Shown: positions 33,477 through 41,792 of the stretch, piece by piece
Layout: every line of letters begins with the position of its first letter
Position numbering within the stretch: position 1 is the first letter of the stretch
Translations under genes and position numbers: made by a program
The notes under the pieces: model-generated
The model's database searches: none
What the model was told of the DNA's origin: nothing
What the model saw: only the letters and a program-made list of their open reading frames with translations
Assembly (NCBI RefSeq): GCF_013416775.1
Contig: NZ_SZVI01000006.1
Coordinates: 62,001-126,000, forward strand
Direction: 5' to 3'
Origin: Rhodoferax sp. BLA1
GTDB taxonomy: Bacteria; Pseudomonadota; Gammaproteobacteria; Burkholderiales; Burkholderiaceae_C
DNA: 64,000 bases

Positions 33477-34052
33477 TTACTGCTTGATGGCTTCGACCTG
33501 CACCACCAGGTGCACGTTTTTCGGGAAACCCCAGTCGATGCCGTAGTTCATGCCGTACTGGGTGCGGTCCAGCGTGCCTTCAAAGTCGCCGCCACAGACT
33601 TCGCGTTTGAGCATCGGGTTCTCGTAGCAATTGAAGTTGGTGGCCTTCAGGGTCAGCGGGTTGGTCTTGCCCAGCAGCGTGAGCGTGCCGGTGACTTCAG
33701 CCACCTTGTCGCCGTTGAAGACAAACTTGTCGGCGGCAAACTTCATGGTCGGAAATTTTTCCACATCAAACAACTCGGCACTTTGCAGGTGTTTGTTGAA
33801 CATGGCAAAACCGGTGCTGATCGAGCTGGTGTCCACCACGATCTCGACCTTGCCGGTCTTGGCGGCGCGGTCCAGCTCCACGCTGCCTTCCTTCTTGTCA
33901 AAACGGCCCCGGTTGGTCGAGGTGCCAAAGTGGCCGATCTCAAACGTCACATAGGTGTGGGTTGGGTCAATGGCGTAGCTGGCAGCCTGGGCAGACACGG
34001 TGCTGGCGAGCAAAACAACGGCGGCAGCGGCGGGGATGAGGGGCAAACGCAT
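33477..34052 (-). CDS. YceI-family periplasmic protein (1)
   Basis: 191 residues from ATG 34052, with AGGAG 8 bases upstream. Signal peptide MRLPLIPAAAAVVLLASTVS-A. The YceI lipocalin-like fold shows as YAIDPTHTYVTFEIGHFG, then SAELFDVEKFPTMKF and CGGDFEGTLDRTQYGMNYGI. These proteins bind isoprenoid-like lipids such as ubiquinone-8 in the periplasm. It is the distal gene of a likely operon with the second YceI and a cytochrome b561. Confidence 0.95.
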   Translation of the reverse strand: MRLPLIPAAAAVVLLASTVSAQAASYAIDPTHTYVTFEIGHFGTSTNRGRFDKKEGSVELDRAAKTGKVEIVVDTSSISTGFAMFNKHLQSAELFDVEKFPTMKFAADKFVFNGDKVAEVTGTLTLLGKTNPLTLKATNFNCYENPMLKREVCGGDFEGTLDRTQYGMNYGIDWGFPKNVHLVVQVEAIKQ

Positions 34053-34096
34053 GGGTAAAAACTCCTGGAGGGTTGAAGGGAAAAAGACAAAAATGT

Positions 34097-34669
34097 TTAC
34101 AGCTTGCCCACGCCGCTGAGCGCCAGCTTGAACTTGACCTGAACGTCGTCGGCCACCATCGAGGTGTCGGCCCAATCACCTTCACCAATCTTGAAGGCCA
34201 GGCGCTTGATCGGCACCACACCAGTGGCCACGGTCACCGCGCCCGTTTGTGTCATGGTCAAAGGCACCAGCACCTCACGCACCTGGCCTTTGATGCTGAG
34301 TTGGCCAGCCAGCTCGTACTTGCCAGCACCTAGGGCCTTGAAAGCGCTCGACGTGAACGTGGCCTGGGGGAACTTCGGTGTGTTGAACCAGGGCAGCGTG
34401 GGCAGGGCGCTGTCGGCCTCGACATTGCCCATGGTGGCGCTGCCCATGTCGACGGTGAACGACACCTTGCTGGCCGCCAGCTTGGCCGCGTCAAAACTGA
34501 CCTGGGCATCAAAACGTTTGAACTGGCCGCTGACCGGCACCCCCATTTGTTTGGCCACAAAGCTGAGTTCACTTTGCGCGGGCAAGAGTTTTTGCTGGGC
34601 CGCCGCTGGCAGGGCAACACTGGCCACCAGCAAGGTGGCCAAAACAGGAAGCAGGGTCTTGGTGTTCAT
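34097..34669 (-). CDS. YceI-family periplasmic protein (2)
   Basis: 190 residues from ATG 34669. Signal peptide MNTKTLLPVLATLLVASVAL-PAAAQ. SELSFVAKQMGVPVSGQF, TFTSSAFKALGAGKYELAG and IGEGDWADTSMVADDVQVKF are YceI-like features. It is distinct from the first YceI (low similarity by eye), and lies 44 bases upstream of it. The pair with a b561 cytochrome suggests quinone-linked electron transfer in the membrane/periplasm (inference). Confidence 0.93.
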   Translation of the reverse strand: MNTKTLLPVLATLLVASVALPAAAQQKLLPAQSELSFVAKQMGVPVSGQFKRFDAQVSFDAAKLAASKVSFTVDMGSATMGNVEADSALPTLPWFNTPKFPQATFTSSAFKALGAGKYELAGQLSIKGQVREVLVPLTMTQTGAVTVATGVVPIKRLAFKIGEGDWADTSMVADDVQVKFKLALSGVGKL

Positions 34670-34716
34670 AAGAGGATCAAAAAAGGAATAGGAAATAACT
34701 CGACCAGGCCCAGGGA

Positions 34717-35298
34717 TCAGCCCCGACCCGGCAACATGCGCAACATCAGGCCATCGCGGTCCAGCCAATGGTGTTTCAGGGCGGCACCGATGTGCAGTGC
34801 TGCCAGCACAATCAGCGCCCAAGCCGACAGGCCGTGCAAGGGTTTGATCAGTTCAGCCAAGGCCTTGTCGGGGCCGACAAAGTCTGGCAGCGGCAACACA
34901 CCAAACAACACAATTGGGTAACCTGCGGCCGAGCTGTAAGCCCAGCCCAGCAAAGGCACGACCAAAAACAGGGCGTACATCAGATGGTGGGTGGCGTGGT
35001 AGGCCTGCATCTGCCAGCCGGGCATGGCCAGCGTGACGGTCTGTGGCAGCGCGGGTGGACGGTGTGTGACACGCCACACCACACGCAGGACCGTGAGCAA
35101 CAGGAAACACACACCGGCCCATTTGTGCCAGTTGTAGAGTTTCATGCGGGTGGGTGAAAAGGGCAGATCAGCCATGTACAGGCCCATCCCAAACATGGCC
35201 AAAATGACCAAGGCCAACAGCCAGTGCAGGGTCATGGCCACCGAGCTGTAACGGGGCTGGCCTATCAGGCCGGTAGAAGAAGATGAGGAACGGGTCAA
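34717..35298 (-). CDS. Cytochrome b561-family protein
   Basis: 193 residues from a TTG at 35296-35298, preceded by GGAG at 7 bases; no ATG or GTG lies closer to the expected N-terminus (RYSSVAMTLHWLLALV). Four membrane helices carry the heme-ligand histidines: LHWLLA, WHKWAGV, AYHATHHLMYA and LHGLSAW/LHIGAALKHH. It is a diheme inner-membrane cytochrome of the bacterial b561 type, likely exchanging electrons with quinones. Its stop lies 47 bases before the second YceI start, so all three should be one operon. Confidence 0.92.
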   Translation of the reverse strand: MTRSSSSSTGLIGQPRYSSVAMTLHWLLALVILAMFGMGLYMADLPFSPTRMKLYNWHKWAGVCFLLLTVLRVVWRVTHRPPALPQTVTLAMPGWQMQAYHATHHLMYALFLVVPLLGWAYSSAAGYPIVLFGVLPLPDFVGPDKALAELIKPLHGLSAWALIVLAALHIGAALKHHWLDRDGLMLRMLPGRG

Positions 35299-35516
35299 AA
35301 CTATTCTCCGAGGAAGGTCAACAAGCTTGGGGCCTGCGCTGAATCGCAGTTTAGAAGTCACTCAGTGCAAAAAAGTTCAACGAAATTGTTTACTGCATTC
35401 ATTTATTTTGACTAGGCCCGACTGGGTGACCGATACTGGCGGGGTGATGACGTGCAAACTTGCTTTTATAAAAGAAGACCAGATGACCAGGGATGTTGAT
35501 GTCATGAAATACCCAC

Positions 35517-36377
35517 ATGCCTGAAACCAAAACAACGCCCGACCCCGTCCCCCTCATGACGGATCAGAAACGACTCGCACTGCTGGAGGCGGTGTTTGAG
35601 GAAACCCCCGACGTCATCCTGCTCAAAGACGCCAAAGGCAATTTTTTGTTGTGCAACAGAACGCTGGCGCGCCTGTACAACACCACCCCCGAAGCCATGG
35701 TCGGCAAACACGACGGCGACTTTGGTGTGCCCAAAGAGCTGGCCGATGGTTACCGCGCCAATGTGCTGGCGATCATGGCGCGCGGTGAAACCGAGGTGGT
35801 GCTGGAAGACAGTCGCAATGCGGTCACCGGTGAAATCCGCCACTTCAAGTCGATCAAACGCCCGTTCAAGGATGCCGAGGGCAACAAGCAGATTCTGGTG
35901 ATTGCCCACGACATCACCGACCTGGTGCGGGCGCAGCAACAGGTGGCGCAAAGTGAACAACGCCTGCAAGAGGTGCTGGCCGCCACGCGTGAAGGCATCT
36001 GGGACTGGCATGTGGCCAGTGGCCGTGTGGTGCACAACCAGCAATGGTTTCGCATCCTGGGGTTTGCACACGGCGAACTCACCGGCCACGTCGATGTGTT
36101 TTCAGCCCGCCTACACCCCGAGGACAAGGCGCTGGTGTGGCAAAGGCTGCGCCAATTGCTCAGTGGCAGCGAAGAGTTTTACCGCTCTGAGCACCGCATG
36201 GTTCGCAAAGATGGCACCGTGATCTGGGTACTGGACCGCGGTCGCGTGGCCGAGTACGACGCCCACGGCGCACCGGTGCGGGTGGTGGGCGCTTATGTAG
36301 ACATCAGCGACCGCAAACGTCATGAGGTGGAATTACGCCAGGCGCTGGAACAGGCCAAGTCTCGGTCGGGCGATTGA
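35517..36377 (+). CDS. Tandem PAS-domain protein without output domain
   Basis: 286 residues. PAS 1 (about 20-145): VFEETPDVILLKDAKGNFL, ending DITDLVRAQQQ. PAS 2 (about 150-275): LAATREGIWDWHVASGRVV, then DGTVIWVLDRGRVAEYD and VVGAYVDISDRKRHEVEL. The protein ends eleven residues past the second PAS (ALEQAKSRSGD), exactly where a GGDEF or kinase domain would normally be joined by a coiled linker. No continuation is visible in the other frames of 36378-36452. It may be a truncated sensor or an adaptor. No signal peptide or membrane segment. An ATTTATTTTG-ACTAGG motif lies 100 bases upstream. Confidence 0.8.
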   Translation: MPETKTTPDPVPLMTDQKRLALLEAVFEETPDVILLKDAKGNFLLCNRTLARLYNTTPEAMVGKHDGDFGVPKELADGYRANVLAIMARGETEVVLEDSRNAVTGEIRHFKSIKRPFKDAEGNKQILVIAHDITDLVRAQQQVAQSEQRLQEVLAATREGIWDWHVASGRVVHNQQWFRILGFAHGELTGHVDVFSARLHPEDKALVWQRLRQLLSGSEEFYRSEHRMVRKDGTVIWVLDRGRVAEYDAHGAPVRVVGAYVDISDRKRHEVELRQALEQAKSRSGD

Positions 36378-36452
36378 TGGATGGCGCTGCTTGCAGCGCC
36401 TGGTGAATGTCGGGGCGGTTGACGAACCCAAGTCACCCCATGCGTACCTGCG

Positions 36453-37304
36453 TCAGGTCTTTTTGCTGGCCTTGACGGCTTTCACCGCCTTGGGTGCCGT
36501 CGGCGGCAGGTAGTTGGCGCTCGTCACCACTGACTTGCCGGTTTGGCTTTCCAACTGCTGCCGGGCCTGGGCGGCGATGTGACCACCACTTTTAGCCGCA
36601 GACTTGTTGTCTGCCAAACCAGTGGCCTCAACACTCTGCGCAATCTGGCGGGTGGACAGCTCGGCCAACGCGGTAAAAATCAGCTCAGCCTCGCTCATGT
36701 GGTCGCGCAGGTTGTGGCTGGTGAGGTCCTTCATGTCCTTGTGCTGCGCCACACTCACACCCGCCCATTCCTGGTGAATGATGTTGGTGAGGATGGCAAA
36801 CTCGCTGCCCTTTTTGATGTCGTGCGCGCTCCAGTAGTCAGTGAGCTTGTTGCGAGTTTCCTGCCCGGTCATGCGCTGGGCAATCCACTTGTCGCTGCGG
36901 CCATGTTGCTGCCAGGTCTGGCGGGCGCGGTCTAACGACAGGGCCGGGTCGGCCATCTCTTGCATGCGCTCATAACCCACCTTGGCCAGCCAGAGTTTGA
37001 TCGGCTCGGCTTTGGGGCTCGGGATGGATTGGACGATGCGCAACAAGCTTTCTGCGGTGGCGCAATCGGTGAGCCTCTGTTTACCGTCCGCCGCAGGCAA
37101 TTTCAACTGTCGACAAACTGTCGACAGTTCAGCGCCGTCCTCCGACTTCACGCGAAGTTTCATCTTGAACCAGTAGTCGCGGGCGTTTTCGCTATCCGTC
37201 AACACCTGCACCACATCAATCACCGAAAACCACCAGGTTTCCGTTGTTTCGTCATACACGCGGCGGATGGCTTGGCCGTCGAACTCGGTGGGCAGGATGT
37301 TCAT
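36453..37304 (-). CDS. BRO-family (Bro-N) protein, LexA-box controlled
   Basis: 283 residues. The N-terminal Bro-N domain (1-110) is seen in IRRVYDETTETWWFSVIDVV and RDYWFKMKLRVKSEDG; KLWLAKVGYERMQEMADP closes it. The middle (HDIKKGSEFAILTNIIHQEW, LTSHNLRDHMSEAELIFTA) is a helical domain found in non-phage Bro-N proteins of bacteria, and the C-terminus is a basic tail (KAVKAVKASKKT). A perfect SOS-type palindrome lies 55 bases upstream. DinD, another Bro-N protein, is SOS-induced, so a damage-response role is plausible; phage-derived antirepressor is the alternative. Confidence 0.85.
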   Translation of the reverse strand: MNILPTEFDGQAIRRVYDETTETWWFSVIDVVQVLTDSENARDYWFKMKLRVKSEDGAELSTVCRQLKLPAADGKQRLTDCATAESLLRIVQSIPSPKAEPIKLWLAKVGYERMQEMADPALSLDRARQTWQQHGRSDKWIAQRMTGQETRNKLTDYWSAHDIKKGSEFAILTNIIHQEWAGVSVAQHKDMKDLTSHNLRDHMSEAELIFTALAELSTRQIAQSVEATGLADNKSAAKSGGHIAAQARQQLESQTGKSVVTSANYLPPTAPKAVKAVKASKKT

Positions 37305-37358
37305 GGTGCTGTCCTTTCAGGGCTCTCACGTTGAGCAATGTCTGGATGCTACACCAGA

Positions 37359-37380
37359 TAACTGTATTTAAATACAGTTA
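37359..37380. promoter_or_regulatory. LexA/SOS box
   Basis: TAACTGTATTTAAATACAGT plus TA is a perfect 22-base palindrome containing CTGT-N8-ACAG, the standard gamma/betaproteobacterial LexA site. It lies between the BRO-family gene start (37304) and the GNAT stop (37433), so it serves the BRO gene. Confidence 0.85.
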
Positions 37381-37432
37381 CTTCGCTTCAAATCACACAC
37401 CTCTGCAGTGCAGCAAACCACGGACCAGCACA

Positions 37433-37951
37433 CTAGAACAAAGCCGCATTGACCTTGAGTTGCTCGGGTCCGAACCGGTAAATGGTCATGATGTCGACAC
37501 TCTGGGCACCCAGATTGCGGTAGAACTGGATGCTGGGCTCGTTCCAGTCCAGGCAGGCCCATTCCAGCCGCTGGCAGCCGCGCGCCAGCGCCAGCTTGGC
37601 CATGAAAGTCATCATGATCTTGCCCAGTCCTTTGCCGCGCATGGACTCACTCACCAGAAAACCGTCGATATACAGGCCAGACTGGCCGATGAACGCCGAT
37701 GAGGTTTGGCAAAAATAGGCAAACCCCACGGTTTTGCCGTCGTAATCCCCCAAAATCGCTTCCCCCTTGCCCTGAGTCAAAAGCTGGCGCAGGCCGACTT
37801 CGGTGGCGACGATCTTGTCGCGCATTTTCTGAAAAGTGCCCAGCTGGTGCATGAAGTCCAGCAGCAGACCCGCATCGTCGGGGGTGGCAAACCGCAGCGC
37901 AAACCGGGGGTCTTTGGTGGCCATGGTGTTCATGGGCGTGAAGTGTGACAT
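37433..37951 (-). CDS. GNAT-family N-acetyltransferase
   Basis: 172 residues from ATG 37951 (in-frame ATGs at 37933 and 37924 are also possible). The acetyl-CoA site is VSESMRGKGLGKIMMTFMA (R-G-x-G-x-G near residue 115), with YIDGFLVSE as strand 4 before it and WNEPSIQFYRNLGAQ after. It is similar to diamine-type acetyltransferases of the GNAT family. Substrate unknown. It lies immediately downstream of the CoA-transferase remnant. Confidence 0.88.
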   Translation of the reverse strand: MSHFTPMNTMATKDPRFALRFATPDDAGLLLDFMHQLGTFQKMRDKIVATEVGLRQLLTQGKGEAILGDYDGKTVGFAYFCQTSSAFIGQSGLYIDGFLVSESMRGKGLGKIMMTFMAKLALARGCQRLEWACLDWNEPSIQFYRNLGAQSVDIMTIYRFGPEQLKVNAALF

Positions 37952-37966
37952 GGTTTGAAAACCTGG

Positions 37967-38113
37967 TTAAACCACGCCACGGCCACGCAAGGCGGCCATC
38001 TGCGTCGCGTCCGGACCCAACTCTGCCAGCACCTCGTCGGTGTGTTCACTCAAGCAAGGCGGCGGGCGGTGCAGCACGGGTGGCGTGGCCGTCAGCCGTA
38101 AGGGGCTGGCCCC
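37967..38113 (-). pseudogene. C-terminal remnant of a CaiB/BaiF CoA-transferase
   Basis: On the minus strand 48 codons and a stop read SPLRLTATPPVLHRPPP, then EHTDEVLAELG and LRGRGVV. This matches, residue for residue in most places, the C-terminus of the intact CoA-transferase at 41793 (SPLRLTATPPVLHRPPP, EHTDEVLAELG, LRSAGVV), but the DNA has diverged, so it comes from a paralogue rather than a fresh duplication. The other ~370 codons are missing; the GGDEF/EAL gene takes their place and even uses the remnant's first bases, out of frame, for its own last residues. Confidence 0.85.
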
Positions 38114-40521
38114 AGCTCAACGGTCTTTGCCTGCAGGATGTAGCTGGCAACGGCATCCGCAGACATCGGCCGCGCAAAGTGGTAGCCCTGTGCCTCGTCG
38201 CAACCGAAGACGCGCAGCTGGTGCAGCATGTCGGCGTTTTCAACGCCTTCGGCGATGGTGCGCAGATTCAGGCTGCGGGCCATCTGGATGATGGCCCGCA
38301 CGATGGCGGCGTCATCGGGGTCCGAGCCCAAATCGCGCACAAAGGACTGGTCGATCTTGAGCTTGTCTATGTCAAAACGCTTCAAGTACGACAGACTGGA
38401 ATAACCGGTGCCGAAATCGTCGATAGACAGCTTCACACCCAGTAGCTTCAAGCGCTTGACACAGTCCAGCACGCCCTCCACGTTCTGGATCAGGATCGAC
38501 TCGGTCAGCTCCAGTTCCAGCAGCGCGGGGTTCATCCGGCTTTCTTCCAGCGCATGGATCACCGACTGCTCCACGCTACCGCGTTTGAACTGCACGGCAG
38601 AGAGGTTCACCGCCATGCACAGTTCAGGCAGTCCGTCGCGCTGCCAAGCCATGGCCTGGCGGCAGGCCTCACGCAAGACCCAATCGCCAATCGGAATGAT
38701 CAAGCCACTCTCTTCGGACACCGGGATGAAGCGCGCAGGCGACACCATGCCTAGCTGGGGGTGGTTCCACCGGATCAGTGCCTCGACCCCAACGATGGCA
38801 CCGCTGGTCAGATCGATCTGGGGCTGGTAATGCAAAACGAATTCGTTGCGCTCCAGCGCGCGCCGAAGACCATTGCGGATGAACTGGTGCTCGATCGCCT
38901 CCACGTCCATCGCGTCATCAAAGTAACGGTAGGTATTGCGCCCATCGCCCTTGGCTTTGTACATGGCCATGTCGGCCTTCTTGAGCAAGCTCTCAAAACT
39001 CGTACCGTCCTCGGGAAAGATGGTCACGCCCATGGACACCGAAGTCGAGATTTCATGGCCGTCGGCCAAAAAGGGCAGCTGCATCTGCTCCATGAGCTTG
39101 GTCAGAACGGGCGCGGCATCGTCCGCCTGGACCAGGTCGGTCAACAAAATAAGGAACTCATCGCCACCCAGTCGGCTGATGGTGTCGGTCTCGCGCATGC
39201 AGGCGCTCAGGCGGGTAGCGATCTGCTGAAGCAGCGCGTCGCCGCTATCGTGGCCCAGCGTGTCGTTGATGCTCTTGAAGTTGTCCAGATCCAGAAACAG
39301 CAGCATCACGCGCCAATTTGTGCGGTTCGCTTGGGCCTTGGCCTGCTCGAAGCGGTCTTGCAGCAGCAAGCGGTTGGGCAGGCCGGTCAATGCATCGTGG
39401 AAGGCCTGGAACTGGATCTGCTGCTCGGCAAGCTTGCGCTCGGTAATGTCGGCCACAAGGAACAGGTGGGCATCGAGCGTCCCATCCGTCGTGAACAAGG
39501 GCGCGGTGGACAGACTGATGTGGATGACGGAGCCGTCACGGCGCTGCCGTACCAGCTCAATCTGGTTGAGCGATTCCCCATTGCGCAACCTGCAAGCAAT
39601 GTGTTCGTACTCCTGCTGCTTGTCCTTCGGGATGAAGAACACCTTGTGGCCGATAGCCTCTTCGGCGCTCCAGCCAAACATCCTCTGAGCAGCCGGATTC
39701 CAGCTGCTCACAATATAGTTGAGATCGCTGGTGTAGATGGCCAGCGGCGAGTTCTTCACCATCGACTCCAGCCGATCATTGCTGGCTTTGAGCTCGGCGC
39801 CAGAGCGCTTGATCTCTTTGCGCATCTGATTGACGGCGTTCGCCACATGGTCCAGCGCGTCGGGGCGCCAGCGACCGCCTTCCCGACGGTTGAGCTGCAA
39901 CGGCTGCTCGCTGGACACATTCCTTGAAAACTGCCGCAGATAGCCGGCAATATGTTCCAGGTGTTGCCCCACCAAAACCTGGAAGATCAGCAGAACAAAG
40001 GCGGTGACCAGAAAGGTCTTGATGGCATTGCTCACCAGCATGACGATGAATTTGGACCACAGCCGCGACACCACGTTGTCCACACTGGCCACCACGTGCA
40101 GCTCGCCAATCGTCATGCGCTCGCCAGCGTTGAGGCGACTCAAGGGGAAGACGGTTTCAATCTGGCGCTTGGAGGTCTGTGAGCCTGCCGACCACTGGGT
40201 CTTGCCGTTGGAGACGATGCCCACGTACTCGATATCGCCCAGGTTCATCAGGCCATTGAGGTGGTTCTGGATTTGGGTGGGCTCCAGTACCCAGACGCTT
40301 TCCACCAGGGTGGGCAGATACACCTTGCGGATCGACTCCACCCGCTCATGGATACCGCGTATGTCCACCCGATAGTCCAGGTAGAGCTCGACTGCGGTGA
40401 TGACGGTGGTCACGGCGGAACTGAACAAGATCACGGCCAACATGATCCTGCGCGCGATCCCGTTGTTGCGAATCAACGCCTTGTTGAGGAAATTCAACTT
40501 AAGAACGTCGGCAAGTGTCAT
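38092..40521 (-). CDS. Membrane GGDEF/EAL protein with PAS domain
   Basis: 809 residues from ATG 40521 (AGGAGA 5 bases upstream). A membrane helix (about 25-47), an extracytoplasmic domain (50-180), a second helix (about 182-205, TFLVTAFVLLIFQVLVGQHL) and a HAMP-like linker precede a PAS domain (about 250-370), a GGDEF domain with intact LGGDEF, and an EAL domain with VEALIRW, DDFGTGYSS and KIDQSFVRDL, all intact. It may both make and break c-di-GMP. The last eight residues (VELGPAPYG) and the stop are read from a CoA-transferase remnant in another frame. Divergent from a periplasmic binding protein gene that may sense the same ligand. Confidence 0.93.
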   Translation of the reverse strand: MTLADVLKLNFLNKALIRNNGIARRIMLAVILFSSAVTTVITAVELYLDYRVDIRGIHERVESIRKVYLPTLVESVWVLEPTQIQNHLNGLMNLGDIEYVGIVSNGKTQWSAGSQTSKRQIETVFPLSRLNAGERMTIGELHVVASVDNVVSRLWSKFIVMLVSNAIKTFLVTAFVLLIFQVLVGQHLEHIAGYLRQFSRNVSSEQPLQLNRREGGRWRPDALDHVANAVNQMRKEIKRSGAELKASNDRLESMVKNSPLAIYTSDLNYIVSSWNPAAQRMFGWSAEEAIGHKVFFIPKDKQQEYEHIACRLRNGESLNQIELVRQRRDGSVIHISLSTAPLFTTDGTLDAHLFLVADITERKLAEQQIQFQAFHDALTGLPNRLLLQDRFEQAKAQANRTNWRVMLLFLDLDNFKSINDTLGHDSGDALLQQIATRLSACMRETDTISRLGGDEFLILLTDLVQADDAAPVLTKLMEQMQLPFLADGHEISTSVSMGVTIFPEDGTSFESLLKKADMAMYKAKGDGRNTYRYFDDAMDVEAIEHQFIRNGLRRALERNEFVLHYQPQIDLTSGAIVGVEALIRWNHPQLGMVSPARFIPVSEESGLIIPIGDWVLREACRQAMAWQRDGLPELCMAVNLSAVQFKRGSVEQSVIHALEESRMNPALLELELTESILIQNVEGVLDCVKRLKLLGVKLSIDDFGTGYSSLSYLKRFDIDKLKIDQSFVRDLGSDPDDAAIVRAIIQMARSLNLRTIAEGVENADMLHQLRVFGCDEAQGYHFARPMSADAVASYILQAKTVELGPAPYG

Positions 40522-40824
40522 CAGCTCTCCTGTTGTTGGGGGTTGCAGCAACAATGCTCTTATCGTTCTTATTCTCGCCATGGACTATGAGACCGTGACT
40601 ACGGTCAAGTACCTGAGCGATCTGGAAAACCCGGTCCGCATGCGCCTCCTCGCACATGCTGGCGTCCCTCTTTCACAGTGTAAGTGCCGCACGTAAAACT
40701 GCAGGGTAAAACCAGCCACCGGAATTTAAGCCCCTCTGCAGCGACCAAACAGGGGTATAAATACCAGTGCTCCGTATTCTCTGCCCTGGCCACTTTCACA
40801 AACCATACCGCTGAGGAACTCCAG

Positions 40825-41604
40825 ATGACAATCAACAAGAGAGTTCCGTTTTTTCATACATTGAGGCTTTGCTTGTCCGCCGTGCTCGCCATCACCATGG
40901 CATCACCTGCTGCGCATGCCGAAGACCTGGTATTGGTCGCCGCCGATAGCCGCCCCACGGCTTACATTGTGGATGGCAAACCGACGGGCATTCTTGTGGA
41001 CGTGGTGACCGAAGCCTTCCGAAGATCAGGCCACTCCGTCAAAATCCAGTTAATGCCATGGGCGCGTTGCCTGGCAGAAGTGCGTGACGGCAATGTGGAT
41101 GGCATATTCTCGGTTTTCAGACTGCCTGAGCGAGAAGCTTTTCTTGCCTACACCGACAACCCGGTCATCACGCAAGTCGAGGTCTTTTTTATCCACGCAG
41201 ATTCGGATATTCGATTGACGGGCAATTTAGCCGACCTGTCGCACCTCAGAGCCGGCATTATTCGCGACACCAGCTACGGCCCGGATATCGACAAACTGGT
41301 CAAGAATGGAACCTGGCAGAACATCACCTACACCAGCAGCGTGGACAGCCTCGTCGCCATGCTTGCCGCCAAGAGAATTGATTTTGCGCCCAGCTACCGT
41401 GCGGTATTTCTGGATGCCGCAAAACAGGCGGGCACCGTCGGCAAGATCAAGGAATTAAGCCCCGCTGTCAAGTCCATCCCCAGCTACCTGGCTTTCAACA
41501 AGAAACGCGAATACACGAAAATCAGCGCCGAATTTGACAAGGCGCTGGCGTCCATGAAGAAGGACAAGTCCTTCGACGCCATCTACGCCAAATACTTGAA
41601 TTAA
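40825..41604 (+). CDS. Periplasmic substrate-binding protein (type 3, PBPb-like)
   Basis: 259 residues from ATG 40825 with GAGGAACT upstream. Signal peptide (basic start, then LSAVLAITMASPAAHA-ED). The mature protein has the amino-acid-type binding-protein pattern: LVLVAADSRPTAYIVDGKPT, GILVDVVTEAFRRSGHSV, MPWARCLAEVRDGNVDGIF and EYTKISAEFDKALASMKKD. No transporter membrane or ATPase genes follow, so it may act as a ligand sensor for the divergent GGDEF/EAL protein rather than in uptake. It lies immediately next to an IS91-type transposase remnant. Confidence 0.85.
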   Translation: MTINKRVPFFHTLRLCLSAVLAITMASPAAHAEDLVLVAADSRPTAYIVDGKPTGILVDVVTEAFRRSGHSVKIQLMPWARCLAEVRDGNVDGIFSVFRLPEREAFLAYTDNPVITQVEVFFIHADSDIRLTGNLADLSHLRAGIIRDTSYGPDIDKLVKNGTWQNITYTSSVDSLVAMLAAKRIDFAPSYRAVFLDAAKQAGTVGKIKELSPAVKSIPSYLAFNKKREYTKISAEFDKALASMKKDKSFDAIYAKYLN

Positions 41605-41622
41605 GCGCCCATCCCGGTTGAG

Positions 41623-41785
41623 CCCGCAATCGTCACAGCGAGCGCGGGCAAAGCCGTGCGCGAAGATGCCACATTCGAGGTGTTTGCAAAACGCCTGTCG
41701 CACACAAGCCTTGGGGGTGTGATGGTCGCCCTGGCCGCCGAACTGGCCTGCGTTGGCGAGTTCATGCCAGGTCTCGACGTGTCGG
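41623..41785 (-). mobile_element. IS91-family transposase remnant (N-terminal zinc-binding part)
   Basis: The minus strand reads HVETWHELANAGQFGGQGDH, VRQAFCKHLECGIFAHGFAR and ARCDDCG. This matches the zinc-binding N-terminal region of IS91-type transposases (YLECGI--HGFAR-RCDDCG). The rest of the transposase is missing: homology stops at about 41623, where the binding-protein segment begins. It is therefore a broken remnant at the right end of the GGDEF/EAL plus binding-protein segment. Confidence 0.75.
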
Positions 41786-41792
41786 AGCCTCG

